12,955 nucleotides of DNA from Granulosicoccaceae bacterium (GCA_030632035.1 DAOVJZ010000018.1:1-12955); one strand, 5' to 3'. Positions 1-8,686 are shown, counted from the first letter of the stretch. The notes: generated from the letters alone by a model not told the origin. A program made the numbers and translations.

Positions 1-1
1 C

Positions 2-3000
2 GAATATTATAGTAATCTGATTTCTAAATTCCTTAAAGTCATTTTTTATATTACACAATTAAGTGATGAGCCCGAAATTAGCAATATGTTGTCTGCGTAT
101 ATCAATCTTGTAAAGGCCAAGGAAAGTGCTGGTCAAGAGCGTGCGGTTCTTCAGTATGCATTTACAAAAGACAGAATTTCATCTGCTTTGTTTCTGAAAT
201 TTGGTGCGCTTGTGACAGAACAAAGGTTATATCTGGACCTTTATCAATCATTTGCTCCCGATGAACAAGTTGATTTTTTTAATCAACAGATGAATAAACA
301 GAAGGTGGACAAGGTAGACAGTATTCGTGGTGCTGTATTGAAAACGAGATTGACAAGCAATTTTAACACCAACCCATCTGAATGGTGGCAGGTATCAACA
401 GCAAGAATTAATATATTAAAGGTGGTTGAGGATAATTTTGCAAATAATATAAGAGGAAGAGTAAAACAGTTAAAAATTGATACCAATAATGCTCTTGCCC
501 TGCATTCCTATCTGGTGATTGCGGGTGTTATATTCACATTTTTATTTTTGTATTTTCTTTCTCAAAAGATAATTGGTCCCATTACAACAGTTGCTACTAT
601 TGCTGACAGATTGGCAAGCGGTGAGCGTAATGTGGATATTAAAACAGAAGGTAATGATGAGGCCGGTCGCATGTTATCAGCCATGAAAAAAATGGCTGAA
701 AATGTTTCTTCTTATGAGAAGGAGATTGAAGACAAAAGAGAATTACTTGATGTTACCTTGCACAGTATTGGTGATGCTGTTATCACGACTGATTTAAAGG
801 GAAATGTGGTACTTATAAATAAGGTAGCAGAAAGGCTGACTGGCTGGAAAGAGGAAGAGGCAATAGGTAAGAGTCTGGGGGAAATATTTTATATCATTAA
901 TGAAGCTACCCGTGAGCATTGTGAAAACGCGATTAAAAAAGTACTCGAATCTGGAGAAAGCATTGCACTTGCCAATGGCACTGTGTTGGTTGCCAGAGAC
1001 GGGACTGAACGAACTATTGTTGATAGTGGTGCTCCGATTAGAGACAAGAATAGCAATATTATTGGAATGGTACTGGTCTTTCGTGATATCACCAAAGAAC
1101 AATTGATTAATGAAAATATTAACAAGCTTTCTCAGGCCGTTGAACAGAGTCCGGCGGCAGTTATCATTACCGATGTTGATTCCAATATTGAATACATAAA
1201 CCCGAGGTTTGAAAAAACAACGGGATACACAGCGCAGGAGGTGATGGGGAGAAACCCGAGAATATTCAAGTCTGGCCTGACACCAAAAGAAACCTATAAG
1301 GATCTATGGGAAACTATTACAGGAGGTGATACCTGGCATGGAGAATTATGTAACAGAAAGAAAAATCATGAAATATTATGGGAGGGCACATCTATTTCTC
1401 CAGTCAAAAACCAGGAAGGTGAAATCACTCACTATGTGGCTGTCAAGATTGATATTACCGAACTTAAAAAGGCACAGGAGGAATTAATTAGCTCAAAAAT
1501 TCAGGCCGAATCTGCCAACCATGCCAAAAGTGAATTTCTGGCTAATATGAGTCATGAAATAAGAACGCCGATGAATGGCATTATTGGTATGACAGATATC
1601 ACTTTGGATACAGAGCTTTCAGACGAACAGTATGAATATCTTTCTGTAGTCAAAAAATCTGCCACATCACTAATGTCATTGCTTAATGACATCCTTGATT
1701 TCTCAAAAATGGAGGCAGGCAAGCTTGAGTTGCAACCAATAGATTTTAATGTTCATGACACAATAAGTGATGTCATCAATATATTCAGACTGCAGTCAGA
1801 AAAAAAGGGTGTGCAGCTTGATTCAGTCATTTCACCCAATGTACAGAGGTGGTATTTTGGTGATCCGGGCAGACTGCGCCAGATTATTAGCAATCTGGTA
1901 AGTAACGCAATCAAGTTTACCCATCAGGGTACGATTACACTTAGCGTCGATATGGAAGAGCAGGCCTCCGGTATTGATAACCGGAAAACTTGCCTGTACT
2001 TCAGTGTGACAGATACCGGGATAGGCATCCCTGAAGACAAGAAACAAACTATCTTTGAAAGCTTTTCACAGGCGGATAATTCAATAAGTAATCTATATGG
2101 TGGTACAGGTCTCGGTCTGTCTATATCCAGAGAGCTGGTTGGAATGATGGGTGGAAAAATGTGGGTGGAAAGTGTGGAGAATGATGGCAGTACTTTCCAT
2201 TTCACTGTTTATTTGGGTAGGCAAGAAAAAGACGAAGACCTTGCAGAAAAACTGATGACAATGGAAGTTGGTAACATACCCGCATTGCTTATATCACAAA
2301 ATATTCCTGATACTAAGGATATTGAAAACTCACTAAGAAAACTGGAATTAAATCTGGTAGTTGTTAATGATGGTGAGTCGGCACTGAATTCTATTGAACA
2401 AGCACAGAATAATGATCAGCCTTTTGTGCTTGTGTTTATAGTAATGCCAGTTTCTGACATGGATGATTTTGAGTTAGTCAAACGAATAAAACAAACTTCT
2501 CATGACAAGATGACAGGAATCATTTTATTGACACATGCAGGTCAGCGTGGGGATGCAATTGATTGTATAAAACTCGAAATATCGGCCTATCTAACATTGC
2601 CAGTTGATGATGATGTATTGAAAGAAGTTACAGAGGCGGTTTCAGTTTCTGTATTCGGTGGAACAGAACCATCAGAATTAATCACAACACATTCTCTGCG
2701 TGAAAGAAAAACAAAGCTGAAAATCCTTTTGGCTGAGGACAATAAAATGAACCAGAATATCGTGATTAAGATGCTTGAAAAAAGAAGTAACCTTGTAAAG
2801 GTAGCCGAAACTGGAAAACAGGTTCTGGAAATGCTTGAGTACGAATGCTTTGATTTGATATTAATGGATCTGCAAATGCCAGAAATGGGCGGGATAGAAA
2901 CGGTAAAAATTATCAGGGAAAATGAAAATAAAACGGGCGTTCATATCCCCATTATTGCTATGACAGCACATGCTATAAAAGGGACAAGAGAGGAATGTTT

Positions 3001-3085
3001 GTCTGCTGGTATGGATGAATATATTACCAAGCCTGTTGAAATGGAGAAACTGCTCCAGCTTGTTAACAATGTTATCGGGAGATAG
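2..3085 (+). CDS. NIT-domain hybrid sensor histidine kinase (5' partial)
   Basis: Membrane sensor kinase of a phosphorelay, truncated by the left window edge. The first ATG is at 86, but the frame is open back to position 2, and those 28 codons plus the motif KESAGQERA just after the ATG match a NIT (nitrate/nitrite-sensing) domain, so 86 is not the true start. Numbering from the ATG at 86: NIT remainder to about 130; TM about 141-158; HAMP about 161-212; PAS about 217-338; PAS with PAC about 346-459 (GRNPRIFKSG and TWHGE motifs, resembling NifL/Aer-type PAS); HisKA with SHEIRTP, H490 as phosphoacceptor; HATPase about 590-712 with N-box N603/N607, DTGIG 643-647 and GTGLGLSI 673-680; a degenerate receiver about 732-852; a canonical receiver about 878-997 (E884, D885, D928, T960, K982). 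No HPt domain follows, so a separate HPt protein and response regulator are expected. Nitrate/nitrite as ligand is inferred from the family. Arg codons are mostly AGA/AGG, unlike the neighbours. Confidence 0.93.
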   Translation, partial: EYYSNLISKFLKVIFYITQLSDEPEISNMLSAYINLVKAKESAGQERAVLQYAFTKDRISSALFLKFGALVTEQRLYLDLYQSFAPDEQVDFFNQQMNKQKVDKVDSIRGAVLKTRLTSNFNTNPSEWWQVSTARINILKVVEDNFANNIRGRVKQLKIDTNNALALHSYLVIAGVIFTFLFLYFLSQKIIGPITTVATIADRLASGERNVDIKTEGNDEAGRMLSAMKKMAENVSSYEKEIEDKRELLDVTLHSIGDAVITTDLKGNVVLINKVAERLTGWKEEEAIGKSLGEIFYIINEATREHCENAIKKVLESGESIALANGTVLVARDGTERTIVDSGAPIRDKNSNIIGMVLVFRDITKEQLINENINKLSQAVEQSPAAVIITDVDSNIEYINPRFEKTTGYTAQEVMGRNPRIFKSGLTPKETYKDLWETITGGDTWHGELCNRKKNHEILWEGTSISPVKNQEGEITHYVAVKIDITELKKAQEELISSKIQAESANHAKSEFLANMSHEIRTPMNGIIGMTDITLDTELSDEQYEYLSVVKKSATSLMSLLNDILDFSKMEAGKLELQPIDFNVHDTISDVINIFRLQSEKKGVQLDSVISPNVQRWYFGDPGRLRQIISNLVSNAIKFTHQGTITLSVDMEEQASGIDNRKTCLYFSVTDTGIGIPEDKKQTIFESFSQADNSISNLYGGTGLGLSISRELVGMMGGKMWVESVENDGSTFHFTVYLGRQEKDEDLAEKLMTMEVGNIPALLISQNIPDTKDIENSLRKLELNLVVVNDGESALNSIEQAQNNDQPFVLVFIVMPVSDMDDFELVKRIKQTSHDKMTGIILLTHAGQRGDAIDCIKLEISAYLTLPVDDDVLKEVTEAVSVSVFGGTEPSELITTHSLRERKTKLKILLAEDNKMNQNIVIKMLEKRSNLVKVAETGKQVLEMLEYECFDLILMDLQMPEMGGIETVKIIRENENKTGVHIPIIAMTAHAIKGTREECLSAGMDEYITKPVEMEKLLQLVNNVIGR

Positions 3086-3090
3086 CTTTT

Positions 3091-3120
3091 TCAGGCTGGT
3101 TAGAGAGCCTGAATTTTTTT
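3091..3120 (+). terminator. Rho-independent terminator of the sensor kinase
   Basis: A perfect 7-bp stem TCAGGCT (3091-3097) / AGCCTGA (3106-3112), with an 8-nt loop, is followed by seven T's at 3114-3120. It begins 6 nt after the kinase stop codon. The valS stop codon (3100-3102, complement strand) lies in the loop, and the right arm and T-run are the last sense codons of valS read in reverse. On the minus strand the hairpin is followed by AAAAGC rather than a T-run, so it should terminate mainly the + strand transcript. Confidence 0.8.
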
Positions 3121-5898
3121 GTATTGTTCTTCCAGATTGTTTAGTGATGAACTGGCATCAGTGATTTTTTCACGTTCCTTGTTCACAACTTCTTCCGGCG
3201 CACGGCTGGTAAAGTTTTCGTTATTAAGCTTGGCTTCGGTACGTTCAATGTCTTTGCGCAGTTTTTCCATTTCCTTTTCAAGACGTGCCAGTTCTTCTTC
3301 CTTATTGATCAACCCGGCCATTGGAATGAGTAGTTTCATTTCACCGACCAGTGAAGTAGATGATTCAGGGGCCTCATCGCCTTTATTCAGCCAAGTGATG
3401 TTTTCCAGCTTGGCCAGTTTCATCAGATAAAGTTCGTAGTTATCAAGACGTTTACGATCACTATCTCCCCCATTTTGTAATAACACCGGTAATAGTTTGC
3501 CCGGTGCGATATTCATGGTACTGCGAATACGGCGTACTCCGAGAATGAAATCCTTGACCCAGTTGATTTCATCTACCGCATTTTGATCAACCTTGTCTTC
3601 ATCAGCGATGGGGTAGGGTTGTAACATGATAGTGTCACCACTTATACCAGCTAAAGGTGCAATGCGCTGCCAGATCTCTTCAGTAATGTAGGGCATGATG
3701 GGATGCGTGAGTCTCAACAAGGATTCCAATACACGTATCAGTGTGCGGCGTGTTCCACGCAGGGTGGCTTCATTACTGTTTTCATCCAGTAACACCGGTT
3801 TGGATAATTCCAGATACCAGTCGCAGTATTCATCCCAGGTAAATTCATAAATAGCCTGTGCGGCCAGATCAAGACGATATTGTTCGATGTGTTTAACAAT
3901 TTTTTGTTCGGTTACTTGCAGACGTGAAATGATCCACTTGTCAGCCTGAGTTAGTTCAATTTCTTTATTATCTTGCCCACAGTCATGACCTTCGGTATTC
4001 ATAAGTACATAACGTGCTGCATTCCATAATTTGTTACAGAAGTTGCGATAACCTTCGATACGACCCAAATCAAAGTTGATATCACGGCCGGTTGAGGCCA
4101 GTGCGGCAAACGTAAAGCGTAGCGCATCAGTACCGAATGAAGGAATGCCTTTTGGAAAATCCTTGCGTGTGGACTTATCAATCTTTTTGGCCATTTCTGG
4201 CTGCATGAGTCCGGTAGTGCGTTTTGTAACCAGTGTTTCCAGCTCTATGCCGTCGATTAGATCAATGGGATCAAGCACGTTGCCTTTCGATTTGGACATT
4301 TTTTGTCCGTGTGCATCGCGTACCAGCCCGTGAATATAGACTTCCTTGAACGGGACTTCACCCATGAATTTGAGTCCCATCATGATCATGCGTGCGACCC
4401 AGAAGAAAATAATATCGAAACCGGTAACCAGTACGCTGGTTGGATAAAAGGTTTCCAGTTCTTTGGTTTTTTCAGGCCAGCCTAAAGTTGAGAACGGCCA
4501 CAATGCAGAAGAGAACCAGGTGTCGAGGACATCTTCATCCTGTTTCAGTACAACCTCTTTGCCGAGATTGTGTTTTTCGCGAATCTCTTGTTCATTACGC
4601 CCGACAAAGGTATTGCCCTTGTCATCGTACCAGGCAGGGATTCGATGGCCCCACCAGATTTGGCGACTGATACACCAGTCTTCGATATTACGCATCCATT
4701 CAAAATAGGTCTTGTCCCAGTTACCCGGAACAAATTTGATGCGACCATCTTCTACTGCCTTGATGGCGTCTTTAGCCAGTGGTGCTACTTTTACATACCA
4801 TTGATCCGTCAAGTAGGGTTCGATCACACTGCCACTGCGATCACCGCGCGGCACCATGAGTTTGTGTGGGTCAGTTTTTACCAGTAGTCCGGCTTCTTCC
4901 AGATCGGCAATGATTTGTTTACGTGCCTTGAAGCGTTCCAGGCCACGGTATTTTTCTGGTGTGCTGTCGTTGAGATTGGCTTCGATCGTAAAGATATTAA
5001 TAAGACCGTTTTCAGGCACGTTTTGTAACGGGATGGTGTCACGATGACGTAACCAGACTTGATAGTCATTAAAATCATGGGCCGGTGTAATCTTTACACA
5101 GCCGGTACCAAATGCCGGATCAACATAGTCATCGGCAATGATCGGAATCTTGCGACCAGTGAGTGGTAATTCAACCAGTTGGCCAATTAAATGTTTGTAA
5201 CGATCATCTCCTGGATGCACTGCAACAGCCGCATCACCGAGCATAGTTTCAGGACGGGTGGTGGCAACAATGACATCACCTTCACCATCTACCAGCGGAT
5301 AACGCATGTGCCACATGTAACCGTTTTCTTCTTCGGAAATGACTTCCAGATCAGATACAGCAGTGTGTAAAACCGGATCCCAGTTGACTAGACGTTTGCC
5401 GCGATAGATCAAACCTTCTTCATGGAGTTGGACAAAAACTTCCAGTACCGAGTCGGACAAGCCTTCATCCATAGTAAAACGTTCACGCGACCAGTCGGGC
5501 GATGTACCCATGCGTCGTAACTGGCGTGTAATGGTGTCACCGGATTCTTCTTTCCAGTCCCAGACTTTCTTAATGAAATCTTCACGTCCAACATCGTGGC
5601 GGTTTTTACCCTCGGCGTTGAGGCGGCGCTCCACTACCATCTGGGTTGCAATACCGGCGTGATCGGTGCCGGGCTGCCATAAGGTGTTGTCACCCTTCAT
5701 GCGATGGTAGCGGGTCAGGGCATCCATAATGGTGTCCTGAAATGCATGGCCCATGTGCAGACTGCCAGTCACATTCGGTGGCGGGATCATAATGCAATAT
5801 GGGGTAGGGGAATTATGCGCAGGCGCAAAATAACCAGCCTGTTCCCAGGTGTCATACCAGCGTTGCTCTATGGCATGGGGATCGTACGTCTTTTCCAT
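3100..5898 (-). CDS. valS: Valyl-tRNA synthetase
   Basis: Cytoplasmic class I aminoacyl-tRNA synthetase that charges tRNA-Val with valine and edits misactivated threonine. At 932 aa it is full length for the bacterial family (E. coli about 951). Visible parts: the HIGH-type motif HMGH at residues 48-51 after PPPNVTGSL; the CP1 editing insertion, roughly 190-340, containing ATTRPETMLGD and GTGCVKITPAHD; the IEDWCISRQIWWGHRIP block; the KMSKS motif at 533-537; the anticodon-binding helical region with FCNKLWNA; and a C-terminal coiled coil from about residue 860. It is the last gene of the pepA-holC-ORF-valS cluster, 24 bp after the acidic ORF. The stretch before its ATG carries a C-run (CCCCCC) and no recognisable Shine-Dalgarno, so translation may depend on coupling or be modest. 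Its 3' end is convergent with the kinase gene and holds that gene's terminator. Confidence 0.98.
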   Translation of the reverse strand: MEKTYDPHAIEQRWYDTWEQAGYFAPAHNSPTPYCIMIPPPNVTGSLHMGHAFQDTIMDALTRYHRMKGDNTLWQPGTDHAGIATQMVVERRLNAEGKNRHDVGREDFIKKVWDWKEESGDTITRQLRRMGTSPDWSRERFTMDEGLSDSVLEVFVQLHEEGLIYRGKRLVNWDPVLHTAVSDLEVISEEENGYMWHMRYPLVDGEGDVIVATTRPETMLGDAAVAVHPGDDRYKHLIGQLVELPLTGRKIPIIADDYVDPAFGTGCVKITPAHDFNDYQVWLRHRDTIPLQNVPENGLINIFTIEANLNDSTPEKYRGLERFKARKQIIADLEEAGLLVKTDPHKLMVPRGDRSGSVIEPYLTDQWYVKVAPLAKDAIKAVEDGRIKFVPGNWDKTYFEWMRNIEDWCISRQIWWGHRIPAWYDDKGNTFVGRNEQEIREKHNLGKEVVLKQDEDVLDTWFSSALWPFSTLGWPEKTKELETFYPTSVLVTGFDIIFFWVARMIMMGLKFMGEVPFKEVYIHGLVRDAHGQKMSKSKGNVLDPIDLIDGIELETLVTKRTTGLMQPEMAKKIDKSTRKDFPKGIPSFGTDALRFTFAALASTGRDINFDLGRIEGYRNFCNKLWNAARYVLMNTEGHDCGQDNKEIELTQADKWIISRLQVTEQKIVKHIEQYRLDLAAQAIYEFTWDEYCDWYLELSKPVLLDENSNEATLRGTRRTLIRVLESLLRLTHPIMPYITEEIWQRIAPLAGISGDTIMLQPYPIADEDKVDQNAVDEINWVKDFILGVRRIRSTMNIAPGKLLPVLLQNGGDSDRKRLDNYELYLMKLAKLENITWLNKGDEAPESSTSLVGEMKLLIPMAGLINKEEELARLEKEMEKLRKDIERTEAKLNNENFTSRAPEEVVNKEREKITDASSSLNNLEEQYKKIQAL

Positions 5899-5922
5899 AT
5901 AGGGGGGATGTCGGAAGAAGCT

Positions 5923-6747
5923 CTAGTCGTCGCTTTTAGTCAATTCATCAATTGAAGCGGCGACAGCCTCGGATACCAAGCTCTCAATTCTGTGTTTAAG
6001 TTCTTTTTTTACCGTTTCGGTGACAGTGGGAATGGCCTCTTGCATGGCTGACTCAATCACACTGGTCACAGAATCATCAATGATACCATTGATTTGGGGG
6101 GAAAGTCTTTCATGCATGCGGCGCGTGAGCTCATCAATCATGGCTGATGTCAGGCTGGTGTTGGCATCCTCGGTAGGTTCAGTTATGGGCTCTTCGACTG
6201 GCAGCTGTGCTTTTTCAGTGATAGCTTCCAGCGGTTCTTCGGATTCTTCTTCCTCGGGAAGGAGTAAGTCTTCCAGCGGGGTATCATCCAGAGAGGGTTC
6301 AGCATCATTAATGGTGACGGGTGTCGGTTCGTCAAGCTCCTCAATAGCCGGTTCCTCTTCAATGGCTTCAGGTTCTGCCATTTCATCAACCGGTTCTTCC
6401 ACAGTGGCTTTAGGTTCAACCATTTCTTCGGTGATTGTTTCAATCACCGGCTCGGGTTCTTCGGCAGGAGAATCGTCTATTGATTCGGTTATATCGGTAT
6501 TAGGTTCATCGACGGTTTCAGGCTCGGCAATCTCTGCGGCGACTTCCTCAAGGACAGGCTCAGCCTCCTCAACAGGGGCTGGTTGTGCGGGTGTAAAACC
6601 AGTCCCCGGAATAACAACATTTTCCAGTACAGGAATATGAGAATTTTCTTCCTCAGTAGACTCGACTGCCAGGGTTTCATCGGCCAGCACTTCCTCTTTC
6701 GACAACGGGGAGGATTCTGTTTCTGTCATATTGGTTTCTTCAGCCAT
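5923..6747 (-). CDS. Highly acidic, low-complexity protein of unknown function
   Basis: I do not recognise a characterised family. The 274-aa product has two parts. Residues 1 to about 198 are a Glu/Pro/Thr/Ala-rich, presumably disordered tail with many irregular EP/EEP units; it has no arginine before residue 209 and only three lysines before that point (17, 113, 179). Residues about 199-270 are predicted by eye to form amphipathic helices with normal charge balance (ELTRRMHERL, then VKKELKHRIESLVSEAV). An isolated hydrophobic motif HIPVLENVVIPG sits at 37-48; from memory it resembles the IPxLTDVV(x)PG motif of some beta/gammaproteobacterial hypothetical proteins such as DUF2486, which I cannot verify here. 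There is no signal peptide or TM, so it is probably cytoplasmic. It lies 9 bp after holC and 24 bp before valS and so is probably co-transcribed. A second possible start is Met7. The frame is uninterrupted despite the composition, and nothing longer and more family-like exists on the other strand. Confidence 0.8.
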   Translation of the reverse strand: MAEETNMTETESSPLSKEEVLADETLAVESTEEENSHIPVLENVVIPGTGFTPAQPAPVEEAEPVLEEVAAEIAEPETVDEPNTDITESIDDSPAEEPEPVIETITEEMVEPKATVEEPVDEMAEPEAIEEEPAIEELDEPTPVTINDAEPSLDDTPLEDLLLPEEEESEEPLEAITEKAQLPVEEPITEPTEDANTSLTSAMIDELTRRMHERLSPQINGIIDDSVTSVIESAMQEAIPTVTETVKKELKHRIESLVSEAVAASIDELTKSDD

Positions 6748-6756
6748 TCTTTAAGC

Positions 6757-7191
6757 CTAGGACTTGATCGGATGAGATGCCAGCGGGTAGCCTCTCTCTT
6801 TGTAAAATTTAAAGCGTTCCCGGCCCATTTCGCGCTGTTTTTTGTCCTGATCGATTAATTCCACAACCCGGTTAAATCGACTAAAGAAGGAGGGGATCTC
6901 CTGAGAAAGATTAATGAGTACATCATCTTCTTTTTCATTATTCAAATCATGACCAATCAATATGGCATTATCTTTGTAATCACTATCAGTTGTCACAATA
7001 CAATGAGGGAGAAAACTGTTTTGTTTGAACGTCCACAGCAGATCATCAATCGCTTGTGATTGTGTTTTATCATCGGTGTGAATATAAATACGATGACCGA
7101 GTTTTTGAATTTTTTCAGTTAGCCGGCATGCCAGATCAAATCGTGCTGTCGGCTTTTTATTTTCAGTGATGTAAAAATCAACCTTTGTCAT
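6757..7191 (-). CDS. holC: DNA polymerase III subunit chi
   Basis: Chi subunit of the DNA polymerase III clamp-loader assembly. Chi bridges psi (HolD) to the C-terminus of SSB on the lagging strand. At 144 aa it is the normal length (E. coli 147). Family features visible: N-terminal beta strand VDFYI; LACRLTEKIQKLGHRIYIHT at about 20-39; the LLWTFKQNSFLPH block at 51-63 with W53 and P62; FNRVVELI at 106-113; and the C-terminal GRERFKFYKERGYPL signature at 123-137, in the region that contacts SSB in E. coli. Its ATG begins one nucleotide after the pepA stop codon (TAA-A-ATG), and the Shine-Dalgarno AAGGA (7198-7202, complement) lies inside the end of pepA, so translation is probably coupled. 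The pepA-holC order is typical of gammaproteobacteria. Confidence 0.95.
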   Translation of the reverse strand: MTKVDFYITENKKPTARFDLACRLTEKIQKLGHRIYIHTDDKTQSQAIDDLLWTFKQNSFLPHCIVTTDSDYKDNAILIGHDLNNEKEDDVLINLSQEIPSFFSRFNRVVELIDQDKKQREMGRERFKFYKERGYPLASHPIKS

Positions 7192-7192
7192 T

Positions 7193-8686
7193 TTAATCCT
7201 TACACTTATCGATAATAAACTGGGTCAGCATGGGAACAGGGCGACCTGTTGAACCTTTTTCAGCACCGGATTTCCAGGCGGTACCCGCGATGTCGACATG
7301 AGCCCAGCGGTATTTTTTGGTATAGCGTGACAGAAAACAGCCCGCTGTAATGGTACCAGCATCACGTCCCCCGATATTGGCCATATCGGCAAAGTTACTG
7401 TTTAATTGTTCCTGATACTCATCCCACAGAGGCATTTCCCATGCGCGGTCACCGGCAGTTTTGCCTGAGTTTAATAAATCGTTTACCAAGGGCTGGTTAT
7501 TACCCATCAAGCCACTGGCATGCTTACCGAGCGCAATCACACAAGCACCCGTTAGTGTCGCAATATCAATGACACAGTCGGGTTTGAATTTTTCGGTGTA
7601 GGTCAGGGCATCACACAGGATCAATCGACCTTCTGCATCTGTGTTTAGAATTTCAATAGTCTGACCGGACATGCTGGTTACGATGTCACCCGGTTTGTTG
7701 GCATCACCATCGGGCATATTTTCAGAGCTGGGAATAACACCAACCACATTAATTGGCAGGCGCATTTTACAAATGGCCTTGATAGTACCCAATACACTGG
7801 CACTGCCGCACATGTCATATTTCATCTCATCCATTGCAGTAGGGGGCTTGAGTGAAATACCACCCGCATCAAATGTGAGCCCCTTACCAACTAACGCAAT
7901 GGGTTTACCATTCTTTTTGTCGCCTTTGTATTCCAGTGTAATCAGTTTTGCCGGTTGACGACTACCGCGTGAGACTGACAACAGGGAACCCATGCCGAGC
8001 TTTTTCATGTCCTTTTCTTCAAGCACTTTAACTGTCAGACTCTTGTAGGTTTTACCCAATGCCTTGGCCTGATCGGCAAGATAGGTTGGTGTACAAATAT
8101 TACCGGGCAAGTTGCCCAGATCCTTGGCCAGTTTGACACCGGCGGCAATGGCATTCCCTTCCACGATAGCACGTTCACCCTCAGCCAAATCACGACGACT
8201 GGGTACCATCATCACCACTTTGCGTAATGGGCGGCGGGTTTTATCTTTTTTGCTCTTGAGTTGGTCAAAACAATACAGGGTATCGTTTGTGATAGTGACG
8301 GTTTCACGGAGTTTCCATGCCGTATCGCGGCCTTTAATATTGATATTGTTTATAAATGAAACAGCCTCCATGGCACCGGTTTCATTCAGTTTTTTGATAG
8401 TTGTACTTAAAATCTTACGGTATTTGGTATCGTTTAATTCGCGTTCTTTACCACAACCAACAAGGAGTACCCGATCACATAAGGTCTTGGGTATGTTGTG
8501 TAACATCAGGGTTTGCCCAATTTTGCCTTCGATATCACCTTTGCGCAGGATATTGGAAATATATCCCTTGGTGGCCTTGTCCAGTTGTTCTGCAGCGGCA
8601 GACAGTTTGCGAGGCTCATGGATACCAACCACGACACAGGCACTGCGTTGTTTTTCAGGATTACCGCTTTTAATAATGAATTCCAT
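7193..8686 (-). CDS. pepA: Leucyl aminopeptidase (M17 family)
   Basis: Cytosolic hexameric di-metal aminopeptidase that removes N-terminal residues from peptides. At 497 aa it is the normal length (E. coli PepA 503). The C-terminal catalytic domain carries the M17 signature NTDAEGRL at 348-355. The expected metal ligands and catalytic residues align with E. coli PepA at a constant offset of two: K268, D273, D291, D350 and E352 as ligands, with K280 and R354 catalytic. The N-terminal domain (about 1-160) is more divergent, as is usual. In E. coli this protein also binds DNA (Xer recombination at plasmid sites, carAB regulation); whether that applies here cannot be judged. It is the first gene of the minus-strand cluster. 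A strong Shine-Dalgarno GGAGGT (8690-8695, complement) lies 3 nt before the ATG, supporting this start. Confidence 0.97.
   Translation of the reverse strand: MEFIIKSGNPEKQRSACVVVGIHEPRKLSAAAEQLDKATKGYISNILRKGDIEGKIGQTLMLHNIPKTLCDRVLLVGCGKERELNDTKYRKILSTTIKKLNETGAMEAVSFINNINIKGRDTAWKLRETVTITNDTLYCFDQLKSKKDKTRRPLRKVVMMVPSRRDLAEGERAIVEGNAIAAGVKLAKDLGNLPGNICTPTYLADQAKALGKTYKSLTVKVLEEKDMKKLGMGSLLSVSRGSRQPAKLITLEYKGDKKNGKPIALVGKGLTFDAGGISLKPPTAMDEMKYDMCGSASVLGTIKAICKMRLPINVVGVIPSSENMPDGDANKPGDIVTSMSGQTIEILNTDAEGRLILCDALTYTEKFKPDCVIDIATLTGACVIALGKHASGLMGNNQPLVNDLLNSGKTAGDRAWEMPLWDEYQEQLNSNFADMANIGGRDAGTITAGCFLSRYTKKYRWAHVDIAGTAWKSGAEKGSTGRPVPMLTQFIIDKCKD

Noticed and set aside
86..88. ATG at 86 as true start of the sensor kinase
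   Set aside because: The frame is open through the left edge of the window, and the upstream codons complete the NIT-like helix, so the gene begins outside the window.
6020..6640. 206-aa + strand ORF, Ser/Gly-rich
   Set aside because: It is the antisense shadow of the Glu/Pro-rich acidic gene: GAA/GAG and GAT runs read in reverse give Ser-rich frames. No start signal and no family resemblance.
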